The translations under genes were made by a program, and so were the position numbers. DNA of 35,370 nucleotides, from contig JAGYLJ010000008.1 of NCBI GenBank assembly GCA_018401295.1, positions 1 through 35,370 on the forward strand, given 5' to 3'. Under the pieces are notes generated by a model. The model was not told the DNA's origin and ran no database searches. It saw only the letters and a program-made list of their open reading frames with translations. The stretch's first letter is position 1, and the number at the start of each line of letters is the position of its first letter. Of the stretch, positions 8,821 to 16,077 are shown piece by piece. This DNA comes from a bacterium. GTDB lineage: Bacteria > Patescibacteriota > Minisyncoccia > Phycocordibacterales > UBA12079.

Positions 8821-8883
8821 AATTATAAGTTCTTATCGTCGACTTTTGACTTTAAGGACTTTATAAACTTTAGACTAAATTAT

Positions 8884-8969
8884 GCGTCGGTGGTAGAGCG
8901 GTCAAATACACGAGTCTGTAAAACTCGCGCCTTCGGGCTACGCAGGTTCGAATCCTGCCCGGCGCACCA
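8884..8969 (+). tRNA. tRNA-Tyr (GTA anticodon) with encoded CCA
   Basis: Acceptor GCGTCGG/CCGGCGC with one G-U pair, anticodon stem CGAGT/ACTCG, loop CTGTAAA (GTA), a long variable arm CGCCTTCGGGCTACG typical of bacterial tRNA-Tyr, T-arm GCAGG-TTCGAAT-CCTGC, discriminator A. CCA is encoded here, unlike the three minus-strand tRNAs of this window. Confidence 0.96.
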
Positions 8970-8970
8970 G

Positions 8971-9007
8971 AATATTAAAACAGCCCTCAATGGGCTGTTT
9001 TAATATT
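8971..9007 (+). terminator. Terminator after tRNA-Tyr
   Basis: A 16-bp perfect stem, AATATTAAAACAGCCC / GGGCTGTTTTAATATT, with loop TCAAT and a T-run within the 3' arm, starting 2 nt after the tRNA CCA. Its inner 30 nt are repeated exactly at 9147-9176. Confidence 0.85.
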
Positions 9008-9013
9008 CTAATC

Positions 9014-9176
9014 GGTGCGCCGGGCAGGATTCGAAAAACGGACTGAGCGAAGCGAGGGAGTTGGGGTCGAGAGTACTTAATAATTTTGGAGTACGAAGTA
9101 CGAACAAAATTATTTAGTAACTCGTGACCGAATCCTGCCCGGCTTTAAACAGCCCTCAATGGGCTGTTTTAATATT
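9014..9176 (+). repeat. Inverted and direct copies of the tRNA-Tyr 3' end plus terminator
   Basis: 22 nt at 9014-9035 are the exact reverse complement of tRNA-Tyr 8947-8968. At 9129-9143 the 15-nt direct word CGAATCCTGCCCGGC (tRNA 8949-8963) returns, followed 3 nt later by a 30-nt exact copy of the terminator core (9147-9176 = 8978-9007). The roughly 95 nt between contain a partly self-complementary stretch (GAGTACTTAATAATTTT against AAAATTATTTAGTAACTC). No gene is visible in it. Confidence 0.8.
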
Positions 9177-9204
9177 GTATTAACATTAAGAACTATTTCA
9201 AAAA

Positions 9205-9229
9205 GGCGGAAAATCAAAGATTTTCCGCC
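9205..9229 (-). terminator. Hairpin with T-run on the minus strand
   Basis: An 11-bp stem GGCGGAAAATC (9205-9215) / GATTTTCCGCC (9219-9229). On the minus strand the stem is followed by TTTTTG. No minus-strand gene is visible to its right, so its role is unclear. Confidence 0.4.
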
Positions 9230-9230
9230 C

Positions 9231-9248
9231 CCTATCCCAGTAAAACCC
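9231..9248 (+). repeat. Left copy of an 18-nt direct repeat flanking creD
   Basis: CCTATCCCAGTAAAACCC here recurs exactly at 10760-10777, just after the creD stop. Similarity continues for about 12 nt with mismatches (TTAATTCTTC against CGAATTCTTC). Confidence 0.7.
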
Positions 9249-9333
9249 CCTTAATTCTTCCATATCAATGACATCCGCAGACAAAAATTTCAAATCCTTG
9301 CTGTATTTACCAATAAGTTTTATTATATATTAT

Positions 9334-10752
9334 ATGGATACGTTACAAAAAACATTACAAAGTACCACTATCAGGGTTGTCTTTGTTGCTATTTTAGCTC
9401 TATTATTACTGATTCCTACGGGGATGATTAAATCTGTCATTCGTGAGAGGGAAATGAATCGTGACACAGCCATAGCCAGCGTGATTTCAGATTGGGGAGG
9501 AAAGCAAGTTGTGGTAGGTCCCATTTTGACTGTTCCTTATGACGTTTATAGAACCGTTGACGGCAAACAAATCAAAGAGCTTGCCTATGTTCATTTTCTA
9601 CCAGAAGAACTTACAATAGAATCTACTATTAAACCCGAACTAAGATCTCGAGGAATTTATGACGCAGTTGTCTATAACTCCGATCTTCATTTTTCAGGAA
9701 ACTTTCCTCAACTGGATTTTAAAGCTTTAGGTATAGAGTCTTATCAATTACACAGGACAGAAGCCTTTGTTAGTATTGGAATTCCTGATATGCGTGGGTT
9801 AGAGGAAAGAACAATTTTTAAATTAGGAAACAAAGATTTACAATTTATTTCGGGTATTATTACCGATGATGTGATTAGAAACTTTACTGATCCTCAAGCG
9901 TTTTATTTCCCAGAAGAACAAACCAAGAGAATAATGGTGGAGGGGTCAGTAGGGAATAGCGCTTCGGGTTTGAATGCTGATGTTCCGGAAGCTTTTCTTT
10001 ATTCGGCTTCTAACTTTGAATTTAATTTAAAATTAAAGGGAAGTGAGAGATTAGCTTTCATACCTTTAGGAGAAACTACTGATGTTCAGATAAATTCTAA
10101 TTGGACATCTCCCAGCTTTGATGGATCATTCCTACCGGATGAAAGAGAACTTTCTGAAGAAGGTTTTACCAGCTCTTGGCATGTTTTAGATTTAAATAGA
10201 AATTATCCGCAAGCTTGGGTAGGTGACAGTTACAATGTCTACGACTCTGTTTTTGGAGTAAGTTTAATTAACCCAGTCGACGGTTACCAGAAATCAAATC
10301 GTTCTATTAACTATGCTCTATTAATTATAGCTTTAACATTCTTAATCTTTTTATCATTTGAAATCTTCAATAGAAAAAGAGTTCATCCTGTTCAATATAT
10401 CTTGGTGGGGTTGGCTTTGGTTTTGTTTTATACTTTGTTGGTTTCCATTTCAGAAATCCTTGGATTCGATAAGGCCTATGGAATTGCCAGTGTGGCTACC
10501 ATCGGATTGATTATTTTGTATTCTAATACAGTTCTACAGTCAAAAAGATTTGTGGCTATTCAAGGAGGAGTCCTAGTCTTTTTGTATACTTTTGTTTTTA
10601 TTCTTCTCCAATTAGAAGATTACGCTTTGCTGATTGGCAGTACCGGGCTTTTCCTTATTTTAGCCAGCATTATGTATCTGTCTCGAAAAGTGGATTGGTA
10701 TACTCTTGATAAAAAGGAAATGGAAACACTTGATGATTTTTATAATCAATAA
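9334..10752 (+). CDS. creD: CreD-like inner membrane protein
   Basis: 472 residues from MDTLQKTLQSTTIRVVF. One N-terminal span (about 12-30) is followed by the conserved RExxRDxAxxxVxxxWGxxQxVxGPxLxVPY region, here RERE...TAIASVISDWGGKQVVVGPILTVPYDVY. A large outward domain follows and then about five membrane spans from roughly residue 325 to 455, the CreD (colicin E2 tolerance, Cet) layout. In E. coli creD belongs to the CreBC regulon; no creBC genes are here, and biochemical function is unknown. An upstream in-frame ATG (9268) adds 22 poor-fitting residues, so I use 9334. The gene is bounded by 18-nt direct repeats and so may be an acquired unit. Confidence 0.87.
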   Translation: MDTLQKTLQSTTIRVVFVAILALLLLIPTGMIKSVIREREMNRDTAIASVISDWGGKQVVVGPILTVPYDVYRTVDGKQIKELAYVHFLPEELTIESTIKPELRSRGIYDAVVYNSDLHFSGNFPQLDFKALGIESYQLHRTEAFVSIGIPDMRGLEERTIFKLGNKDLQFISGIITDDVIRNFTDPQAFYFPEEQTKRIMVEGSVGNSASGLNADVPEAFLYSASNFEFNLKLKGSERLAFIPLGETTDVQINSNWTSPSFDGSFLPDERELSEEGFTSSWHVLDLNRNYPQAWVGDSYNVYDSVFGVSLINPVDGYQKSNRSINYALLIIALTFLIFLSFEIFNRKRVHPVQYILVGLALVLFYTLLVSISEILGFDKAYGIASVATIGLIILYSNTVLQSKRFVAIQGGVLVFLYTFVFILLQLEDYALLIGSTGLFLILASIMYLSRKVDWYTLDKKEMETLDDFYNQ

Positions 10753-10759
10753 AAAGTCT

Positions 10760-10777
10760 CCTATCCCAGTAAAACCC
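10760..10777 (+). repeat. Right copy of the creD-flanking direct repeat
   Basis: Exact 18-nt match to 9231-9248, starting 8 nt after the creD stop. Confidence 0.7.
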
Positions 10778-10808
10778 GCCGAATTCTTCTGGATTAAACA
10801 ATAAAAAC

Positions 10809-10841
10809 AGCGGGCTAATCATTGTTGACGATTAGTCCGCT
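10809..10841. terminator. Hairpin between creD and the convergent gene
   Basis: A 12-bp stem AGCGGGCTAATC / GATTAGTCCGCT with one G-U pair and a 9-nt loop, placed between two convergent genes. It probably serves both directions. Confidence 0.65.
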
Positions 10842-10859
10842 TATCTATGATTTAAAAAC

Positions 10860-11201
10860 TTATTTAAGGTTTATGATTCTTTCAGCGCATTCTCTGGCGA
10901 CTCTTGCGTCTGAGTTTTCACTCCCAGGCATCGTTGCCCAGCCTTGTTTTTGGATGTATTCATACCGAGTCCAAGAGTTCATCCCTTTTAATTCCTTTAG
11001 GGAAGCTTCCTTGTTTGGATCTCTCCGAAACTGCTCAACGCAAATTGGGGCCAGGTACTCAACCATTGCCTTCTCAACTGCTTGTTGAGCTTCTTTCTGA
11101 GCAGAGCTGCTTGTTACTGCCCATCCCGTTGCGAAAACAAGGATCAACATTAAGATACCGCCAATTACTACTCCCCAAATCAATGGTTTCATCGTTTTCA
11201 T
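10860..11201 (-). CDS. Small membrane-anchored protein, unknown function
   Basis: 113 residues: an N-terminal span (about 7-29, IWGVVIGGILMLILVFATGWAV) then a soluble, mostly helical part with two Cys (ICVEQF and ARECAERI). I do not recognise a family. The gene has a strong SD (AGGAGGTG on the minus strand, about 11207-11214) close to its ATG, and its base composition is visibly more GC-rich than its neighbours, with codons such as CTG, GCG and CAG. Both traits differ from nearby genes and suggest a horizontally acquired gene. The soluble domain would face outward. The call as a real gene is supported by the SD and the terminator-like hairpin at its end. Confidence 0.7.
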   Translation of the reverse strand: MKTMKPLIWGVVIGGILMLILVFATGWAVTSSSAQKEAQQAVEKAMVEYLAPICVEQFRRDPNKEASLKELKGMNSWTRYEYIQKQGWATMPGSENSDARVARECAERIINLK

Positions 11202-11386
11202 CCTGCACCTCCTCTAGGCTTTTTCGAGGTTAATAAAATGCTAAACACCAATAAGTTTTCAAAATTTACAATCTATTATAGATACTACAACAATAATCAG
11301 TTATTAACAATCTTTTCTTTGTTTGGCTTAAAAAGTTCGGATTTGCTAGATAGGGGATAGAACACCCGAATTTTATCATATTAATC

Positions 11387-11848
11387 CTATATTCCACAAA
11401 CAGTCTCCAAGACCTTTCCATCTTGGCTTACCACAAGAAATTTTTGATCTCCATTAATATCTGTAGCAATGACGTTAAAGAAAAATTCATTAGGCTTCGT
11501 TGCTGTAGCTTGTTGATTATACCCTGAGTCCTCTATAGAAATTAAGTAATTTCCCACTATTTGTTTGGCTGCTTCCTCGCTTTGGATTAGGTGATTTTCT
11601 TGATAAACGACTCCTCCTGATGGTCCTTCTTTACACCAACAGCCAGGGTTTATACAACTAAATAACCCACAAACATCATCTTCATAAGATTGACACTCCT
11701 CAGGTAAGGAAGATTCGGCTGGCGTGTTTGAATTCGCTGCTTCTCTATTTTCTCTAACTTTCGGCATCACCAAAAAGAAAATGACAAATAATGCCAAAAT
11801 AGCAGGGAAGACCGAAACAAAAAAACTTTTTATTGTAAAATTTTGCAT
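11387..11848 (-). CDS. Membrane-anchored Cys-containing surface protein, unknown
   Basis: 153 residues with one N-terminal span (about 8-29, FFVSVFPAILALFVIFFLVMP), then an outward domain containing a cysteine cluster C-x8-C-x4-C-x4-C-x-C (ECQSYEDDVCGLFSCINPGCWC) and a C-terminal sheet-like part with FFFNVIATDINGDQKFLVVSQDGKVL. I know no family name; the design matches small CPR exported proteins with disulfides. The segment before its ATG (TATATTAGTTAATTTAAAA on the minus strand) resembles those before the pilin-like gene at 12436 and the ybjQ leader. Confidence 0.65.
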   Translation of the reverse strand: MQNFTIKSFFVSVFPAILALFVIFFLVMPKVRENREAANSNTPAESSLPEECQSYEDDVCGLFSCINPGCWCKEGPSGGVVYQENHLIQSEEAAKQIVGNYLISIEDSGYNQQATATKPNEFFFNVIATDINGDQKFLVVSQDGKVLETVCGI

Positions 11849-11881
11849 AGGTTTTTTAAATTAACTAATATATTCAAATTA

Positions 11882-12436
11882 TTAAAAAGTTTTAAAACTT
11901 TCAAATATTTTTGTTAAATCTTTCAGTGCTAATGATCCTTCATTGGAAGAGTCGTTGACTATCACATTACTTAAGAATATATATTTATCACTTCTTCCAA
12001 TCTCATTATTACATTTACGACCTACCGCGTTCAGGTTCTCTTGTTCTTTTTCACAAAGAGTTATTTTTTCTTGTAATTTATCACTTTTCTCTATACTAAT
12101 TCCAGAAATTTTAAATAAACATTCATATCCTGGTATTTTAGTTATCATTGAACTATCAGATGACAAAGGAAGACAAAAATCAATTCCAAAAACGTCGTCT
12201 TCTCCACTTAAACTTTTATAAATATGGGGAAGTGTTTTATAGTTTAACCACGCATTTGTTAAAGCTAATTGGAAATCATATTCTTCATTAATATATGTTA
12301 TCCCTTCAGAAATTTCTTCTATATTGTTATCAATGGCTTCTTTTTGATTTTCTGTATAATAATAACTAACAACCACAAGAACAATAATTCCCACAATTAT
12401 TAAAACACCCCCCAACCCAAATCCTTTTTTCATCAT
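11882..12436 (-). CDS. Type IV pilin-like protein A
   Basis: About 184 residues. The N-terminus MMKKGFGLGGVLIIVGIIVL has the form of a short prepilin leader: basic residues, Gly, then Phe, then a hydrophobic helix, with likely cleavage between Gly and Phe. The consensus Glu at mature position 5 is absent. The soluble part (about 38-184) contains four Cys and has no relative I recognise. Its first 30 codons are almost the same in DNA as those of the gene at 13613, while the remainder is unrelated. It may be a minor pilin or pseudopilin exported by a type IV pilus-like system; no pilus motor genes lie in the window. Confidence 0.65.
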   Translation of the reverse strand: MMKKGFGLGGVLIIVGIIVLVVVSYYYTENQKEAIDNNIEEISEGITYINEEYDFQLALTNAWLNYKTLPHIYKSLSGEDDVFGIDFCLPLSSDSSMITKIPGYECLFKISGISIEKSDKLQEKITLCEKEQENLNAVGRKCNNEIGRSDKYIFLSNVIVNDSSNEGSLALKDLTKIFESFKTF

Positions 12437-12576
12437 TTTTTTAAATTAATTAATATACCCTTTCTCATTAACCCTAAGTTTGTAATACTCAAATTATATT
12501 AGATACTTCCACTTAATTATAAAATAAATATGGGATAAATCACATATCCATCTCAACTCCTCGGAATTTTTCTAAA

Positions 12577-12900
12577 TTAACCAAGTTTAACTGCTGTGCC
12601 AAAAGCTAACATTTCAGAAGCTCCCTGCATTATCATGGAAGTTGTAAATCTCATATTAACAATCGCATCAGCTCCTAAATCAATGGCTTCATTAACCATT
12701 CTATTATAGGCTTCATCTCGAGCGCTTGTTGTCATATCAGTATAGGTTTTAACTTCTCCACCTACAATACTTTTTAATCCAGCTCCAATATCTCTCCCGA
12801 TGTTCCTTGCTCTCACTGTATTACCCTTAGCAACTCCAAGTATTTCTATAATCTTCTTTCCAGGGATTTCACCTCCTGTAGTAACAATTATATTTGTCAT
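12577..12900 (-). CDS. YbjQ/UPF0145 family protein
   Basis: 107 residues, full length for the YbjQ (DUF74) family, often called a putative heavy-metal-binding domain. Diagnostic stretches are TTGGEIPGKKI, GVAKGNTVRARNIGRDIGAGLKSIVGGE, Y(T)DMTTSARDEAYNRMV and GADAIVNMRFTTS. The protein likely forms a pentamer in the cytoplasm; its biochemical role is not settled. It is preceded by a structured leader (12901-12990) that also occurs twice before pspC (29829), so the two genes are probably co-regulated. Confidence 0.93.
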   Translation of the reverse strand: MTNIIVTTGGEIPGKKIIEILGVAKGNTVRARNIGRDIGAGLKSIVGGEVKTYTDMTTSARDEAYNRMVNEAIDLGADAIVNMRFTTSMIMQGASEMLAFGTAVKLG

Positions 12901-12990
12901 AATTTCAAGTGAGGATTAGTAAAAATGATTATGTTAATGATTATTTTTACTATATCCGAATGATGGAATTATATGCTTTGCATATAATAT
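12901..12990 (-). promoter_or_regulatory. Structured leader, copy A (before ybjQ)
   Basis: On the minus strand: a palindrome around a TATAAT box (minus strand at 12968-12973), then CCATCATTCGGAT, a 14-bp stem with one bulged A (left arm 12943-12957, right arm 12913-12926), a 16-nt loop ending ATTAACATAATC, and 12 nt to the ATG. Against the copy directly before pspC, 54 of 67 positions from the -10 end to the ATG agree. Three stem pairs differ by compensatory changes. It could act as an RNA leader or as a DNA operator. Confidence 0.75.
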
Positions 12991-13016
12991 TTTTTTAATT
13001 AACTAATATATTAAAT

Positions 13017-13613
13017 TTAAAATATAGGTCCAGACTCCACAGTTTCTATTAATGTATCTCCTTCCATCTTATAAGAATGAAGTACCCCTCCTGGATTCAT
13101 TTTATCTCTTCTTGTTCCTAAACATTCACCAGGTTTAGTAGTCTGACAAGAATATGTTGCTGTAAAAAATTCTTCACCCCCGAATTGATTTTTATCGCCA
13201 GTTAAGTTCTTTTCTATTAAGGCGCATTTGTTTGATGTAATTGCACTTTCTAAATCACAAACGCTAGATAAACAATCACTTTCAGAAGCACACTCTTTCC
13301 CGACATCTGGAGCTTTTTGAAAACAACCTTTTAAGGTGGTAAATGCTGGATGCAAGTCACTTAATCTAACTAAACCATTTTTCTTTAAACATTCACTCTC
13401 AAAATCACTAGTACAACATTCTTTATTATTCCATGTTTCTCCTTCTATACAGTCTACACATTCCATTAAAGGTTCTGTATAATTTTTTCGACCTTCTACA
13501 ATATCATGCTCACCACCAATTTTTTGATTTTCCGTATAGTAATAACCAACGCCCGCAAGAACAATAATACCTACAACTATTAAAACACCCCCTAACCCAA
13601 ATCCTTTTTTCAT
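13017..13613 (-). CDS. Type IV pilin-like protein B, Cys-rich
   Basis: 198 residues with the prepilin-type start MKKGFGLGGVLIVVGIIVLAG, nearly identical in DNA and protein to the gene at 12436, then a different outward domain rich in cysteine (CVDC, ECC, CLSSVCD, SCQTTKPGECLG). The C-terminal half (about 105-198) with GKECASESDCLSSVCD looks like a small disulfide-knit module common in secreted bacterial proteins. It is likely a surface protein. Shared leaders with unlike bodies suggest domain exchange after duplication. Confidence 0.65.
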   Translation of the reverse strand: MKKGFGLGGVLIVVGIIVLAGVGYYYTENQKIGGEHDIVEGRKNYTEPLMECVDCIEGETWNNKECCTSDFESECLKKNGLVRLSDLHPAFTTLKGCFQKAPDVGKECASESDCLSSVCDLESAITSNKCALIEKNLTGDKNQFGGEEFFTATYSCQTTKPGECLGTRRDKMNPGGVLHSYKMEGDTLIETVESGPIF

Positions 13614-13625
13614 TATTTTTTTTAA

Positions 13626-13823
13626 TTATTTTTTAATTTTTTCAATATCATCTTCTTTTTTATTAATAAAGATGAAAATTCCTATAACGACAAGAAAGAT
13701 CCCCGGAACTAAACTCCACAACCAATCATCAGGTTTATCTAAAATAACAGCAAACATTATATATAGACCAAAAACAATTGAGACTATTCCTGATATTGTT
13801 CGGCTTATAAAGTTCATACTCAT
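13626..13823 (-). CDS. Small two-span membrane protein
   Basis: 65 residues with two hydrophobic spans (about 9-28 and 35-53) and a charged C-terminal tail (NKKEDDIEKIKK). It ends 12 nt before the start of the pilin-like gene at 13613 on the same strand and may be co-transcribed. No family recognised. Confidence 0.55.
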   Translation of the reverse strand: MSMNFISRTISGIVSIVFGLYIMFAVILDKPDDWLWSLVPGIFLVVIGIFIFINKKEDDIEKIKK

Positions 13824-13979
13824 ACTAAAATTATATCAATAATTTACTAAAAAATCTCTAATAAACTTATTATCATCAAATTAACCTTAATTCTTGGATG
13901 TTTAGATAAAAAACAAATTATTTACTTAAATTACTTTTTTTTGCTACAATTCAGTTATTACAAACTAATTTAAAAATTC

Positions 13980-14705
13980 ATGAAAAAATTTATTTTTACT
14001 TTGATTATTATTTTAATTGCTGCAGGTGTTTGGTATTTCCAAAAGGGATTGGATAAAAGCGATCCACCATTGAGCTTAATTAATCAGGTCATCTACAATT
14101 GTGACGACAACAAAACCATCGACGCTTCTTTTTATCAAGGAGAAATTGTTGCCACAGAACCTAATGAACCCCCTACTCTCACAGGGATTGTTAAATTAAT
14201 TTTAGATGATGGAAGAAATTTCGATTTACCCCAAACTATTTCTGCTGACGGTGGGCGTTACGCTAATAGTGATGAATCGTTCGTTTTTTGGAGCAAAGGC
14301 GATGGGGCTTTAATACTAGAAAGTGGTATTGAAAATAATTACACCAATTGTGTTGTGATAACTCCAGCCACCGATGAATCGAATATTAAAGTTATTTCAC
14401 CAAACGGTGGGGAAGTTTGGACAAAAGGACAACCAGTTAAGATAACTTGGACTAGCTCAGAAGGAGTAAAAACAGTTGACATAAGATTATCAATTTCAGA
14501 TGGTAACGAAGGTCAAAATTTTAATGCTGCTATTGCTTCCAATATTCCAAATACAGGTATTTATGATTGGACAGTTCAGGATCTATACGCAGAGGTATTA
14601 GGAATAACGGCCCTACCATATTCAGCAAAATACTTTGTAACTATTGAAGATAGTGAACATAACAATATTTACGATACTAATGATATCCCTTTTAGTATTG
14701 AATAA
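13980..14705 (+). CDS. Exported MliC-domain protein fused to a Kre9/KNH-like domain
   Basis: 241 residues. An N-terminal span (about 3-20) anchors or exports it. Residues about 35-122 fit the MliC (lysozyme inhibitor, C-type) fold: VIYNCDDNKTIDASF, then LDDGRNFDLPQTISADGGRYANSDESFVFWSKGDGALILE. Residues about 135-241 start with ISPNGGEVWTKGQPVKITWTSS, the signature of the Ser/Thr-rich Kre9/KNH-type beta domain found in cell-surface proteins. MliC normally blocks host lysozyme outside the cell; whether this one does is inference. The gene stands alone, with a TACAAT box about 30 nt before its ATG. Confidence 0.8.
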   Translation: MKKFIFTLIIILIAAGVWYFQKGLDKSDPPLSLINQVIYNCDDNKTIDASFYQGEIVATEPNEPPTLTGIVKLILDDGRNFDLPQTISADGGRYANSDESFVFWSKGDGALILESGIENNYTNCVVITPATDESNIKVISPNGGEVWTKGQPVKITWTSSEGVKTVDIRLSISDGNEGQNFNAAIASNIPNTGIYDWTVQDLYAEVLGITALPYSAKYFVTIEDSEHNNIYDTNDIPFSIE

Positions 14706-14846
14706 AAATTAAACAAGTCAGGTAAATCACGTTACATTCATGGTTCGGGTTGTTCTCTCAGTTTAAATAATTAAATGATACCGGTAAAAAAGCCCTAAAT
14801 CTTATGGGTTTGGCTCTTTTTTCTTGATTTAACCCTAAAGATAGTG

Positions 14847-14852
14847 TAGAAT
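14847..14852 (+). promoter_or_regulatory. Extended -10 box (TGTAGAAT) before rplU
   Basis: TAGAAT preceded by TG, 7 nt before the rplU ATG at 14860. This is the same geometry as the other close -10 boxes of this window, and no SD is present. Confidence 0.5.
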
Positions 14853-14859
14853 ACAGACC

Positions 14860-15171
14860 ATGAAATTTGCAGTATTAGAGATAGGAGGGAAACAATATAA
14901 AGTCTCAGAAGGAGATTTAATTAAGGTTGAAAAAATTCCCGGAGAACATAAAGAAGGTGATAAAATTGTTTTTGACAAGGTTCTTTTGCTAAGTGATGAC
15001 AATAACACTAAAATTGGCACACCCTATCTAACTAGTAAAGCTACAGGAGAGTTCATAAAAGAAGGCAGAGGAATAAAAATTAGAATTCGCCAATTTAAAT
15101 CTAAAAGTAATTATTTAAAGAGAGTTGGCCATAGACAACCCTTTTCCCAAATAAAAATCACTCAAATCTAA
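14860..15171 (+). CDS. rplU: 50S ribosomal protein L21
   Basis: 103 residues, full length. The L21 pattern is clear: MKFAVLEIGGKQYKVSEGDLIKVEKI, FDKVLLLSDDNNTKIGTPYL, and the C-terminal KSKSNYLKRVGHRQPFSQIKI. It binds 23S rRNA in the large subunit. In most bacteria rplU stands beside rpmA; here rpmA is about 13.5 kb away in the opposite direction. A perfect terminator follows directly. Confidence 0.97.
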   Translation: MKFAVLEIGGKQYKVSEGDLIKVEKIPGEHKEGDKIVFDKVLLLSDDNNTKIGTPYLTSKATGEFIKEGRGIKIRIRQFKSKSNYLKRVGHRQPFSQIKITQI

Positions 15172-15206
15172 AATGAAAAAACACCCGAGAGGGTGTTTTT
15201 TCATTT
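15171..15206 (+). terminator. Terminator after rplU
   Basis: A 16-bp perfect stem AAATGAAAAAACACCC / GGGTGTTTTTTCATTT with GAGA loop, starting at the stop codon. Confidence 0.9.
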
Positions 15207-15309
15207 AGAGAATATTGTTAACAAATCTATTTGTATTTAATTTAGGTAAATGGGATAATTTTAATAATTATCAACATATAATTATTAATTAGCTAAAACT
15301 AAAAATACT

Positions 15310-16065
15310 ATGGAAAATAACATGGGTATTCCTTCTGAAGAAGTTGACACAATCATCTCAAGTAAACCAGAAGAAATTCTAAGTGAAGAACCAGAGGAAA
15401 AAGGACCGGGTAAAATAATTACTATTGTAACCATTCTCGTGGTTATTGCTTTAGGAATATACTTTTGGAAAAGTGGTTGTTTTACTACACCAGTTGAAAC
15501 CATAACTAATGTCGATACTATATTAGTTATTGAACCAAGAGAGTTAACCATCGATATGAACAACTCCGCTCAAATCAGAGTATATATTCAAGGTGCTGAT
15601 ATAGAGAGCAGGGAAGAGATAACTGATCAGGCTGAATGGTATAGTAGTAACCTAAGTATTGTTACAGTGGGTAATACTTCTGTAAAAGGCCAAGTTGTTT
15701 CAAGAGATGAGGAAGGGGAGACTTTTATTACGATGATCTATGGGGATCAAATAGAGACTATTCCTGTGGTAGTAAAAAGGGCAGGACTAAAAGTAGAATG
15801 TTATCCAGTCTTAGCTGAGAAATGGACAGAAGAGGGGATTAAAACAGCTCAGACTGGAGAAGCCATTGACTGGATGGGATCTTATATTGAAATAGGGTCG
15901 CCTCATTATGATTACAAATGGACAGGGACAAATGGTTTGAATGATGATAGTGCTATAGCAGAAAAAACTTATATGACTCCGGGATTAAAACAAGTTCATT
16001 TTTGGACAAAAGATACTGCTGGAACAATCGCTGAAGCTGATTGCTCAATTACTATTATTAAATAA
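15310..16065 (+). CDS. Membrane-anchored protein with Ig-like and PKD-like domains
   Basis: 251 residues. An acidic cytoplasmic tail of about 33 residues precedes one span (about 35-51, KIITIVTILVVIALGIYFW). Residues about 67-160 read as a BIG2-like Ig fold (LVIEPRELTIDMNNSAQIRVY...AEWYSSNLSIVTV...GQVVSRDEEGETFITMIYG). Residues about 165-251 look PKD-like (YDYKWTGTNGLNDDS... YMTPGLKQVHFWTKDTAG). It would display adhesion-type domains on the cell surface. It is followed after 12 nt by the gene at 16078, probably in one operon. An alternative start at 15322 is possible. Confidence 0.75.
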   Translation: MENNMGIPSEEVDTIISSKPEEILSEEPEEKGPGKIITIVTILVVIALGIYFWKSGCFTTPVETITNVDTILVIEPRELTIDMNNSAQIRVYIQGADIESREEITDQAEWYSSNLSIVTVGNTSVKGQVVSRDEEGETFITMIYGDQIETIPVVVKRAGLKVECYPVLAEKWTEEGIKTAQTGEAIDWMGSYIEIGSPHYDYKWTGTNGLNDDSAIAEKTYMTPGLKQVHFWTKDTAGTIAEADCSITIIK

Positions 16066-16077
16066 TTCAAACTAAAA

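Noticed and set aside
9008-9143. An integrated element bounded by tRNA-Tyr att sites
   Set aside because: The interval is only about 135 nt, with no integrase and one copy inverted. At most it is a remnant.
14780-14822. A terminator or ribosomal-protein leader before rplU
   Set aside because: There is a T-run and weak AGCC/GGCT pairing, but no stable stem, and the match to any r-protein leader was not convincing.
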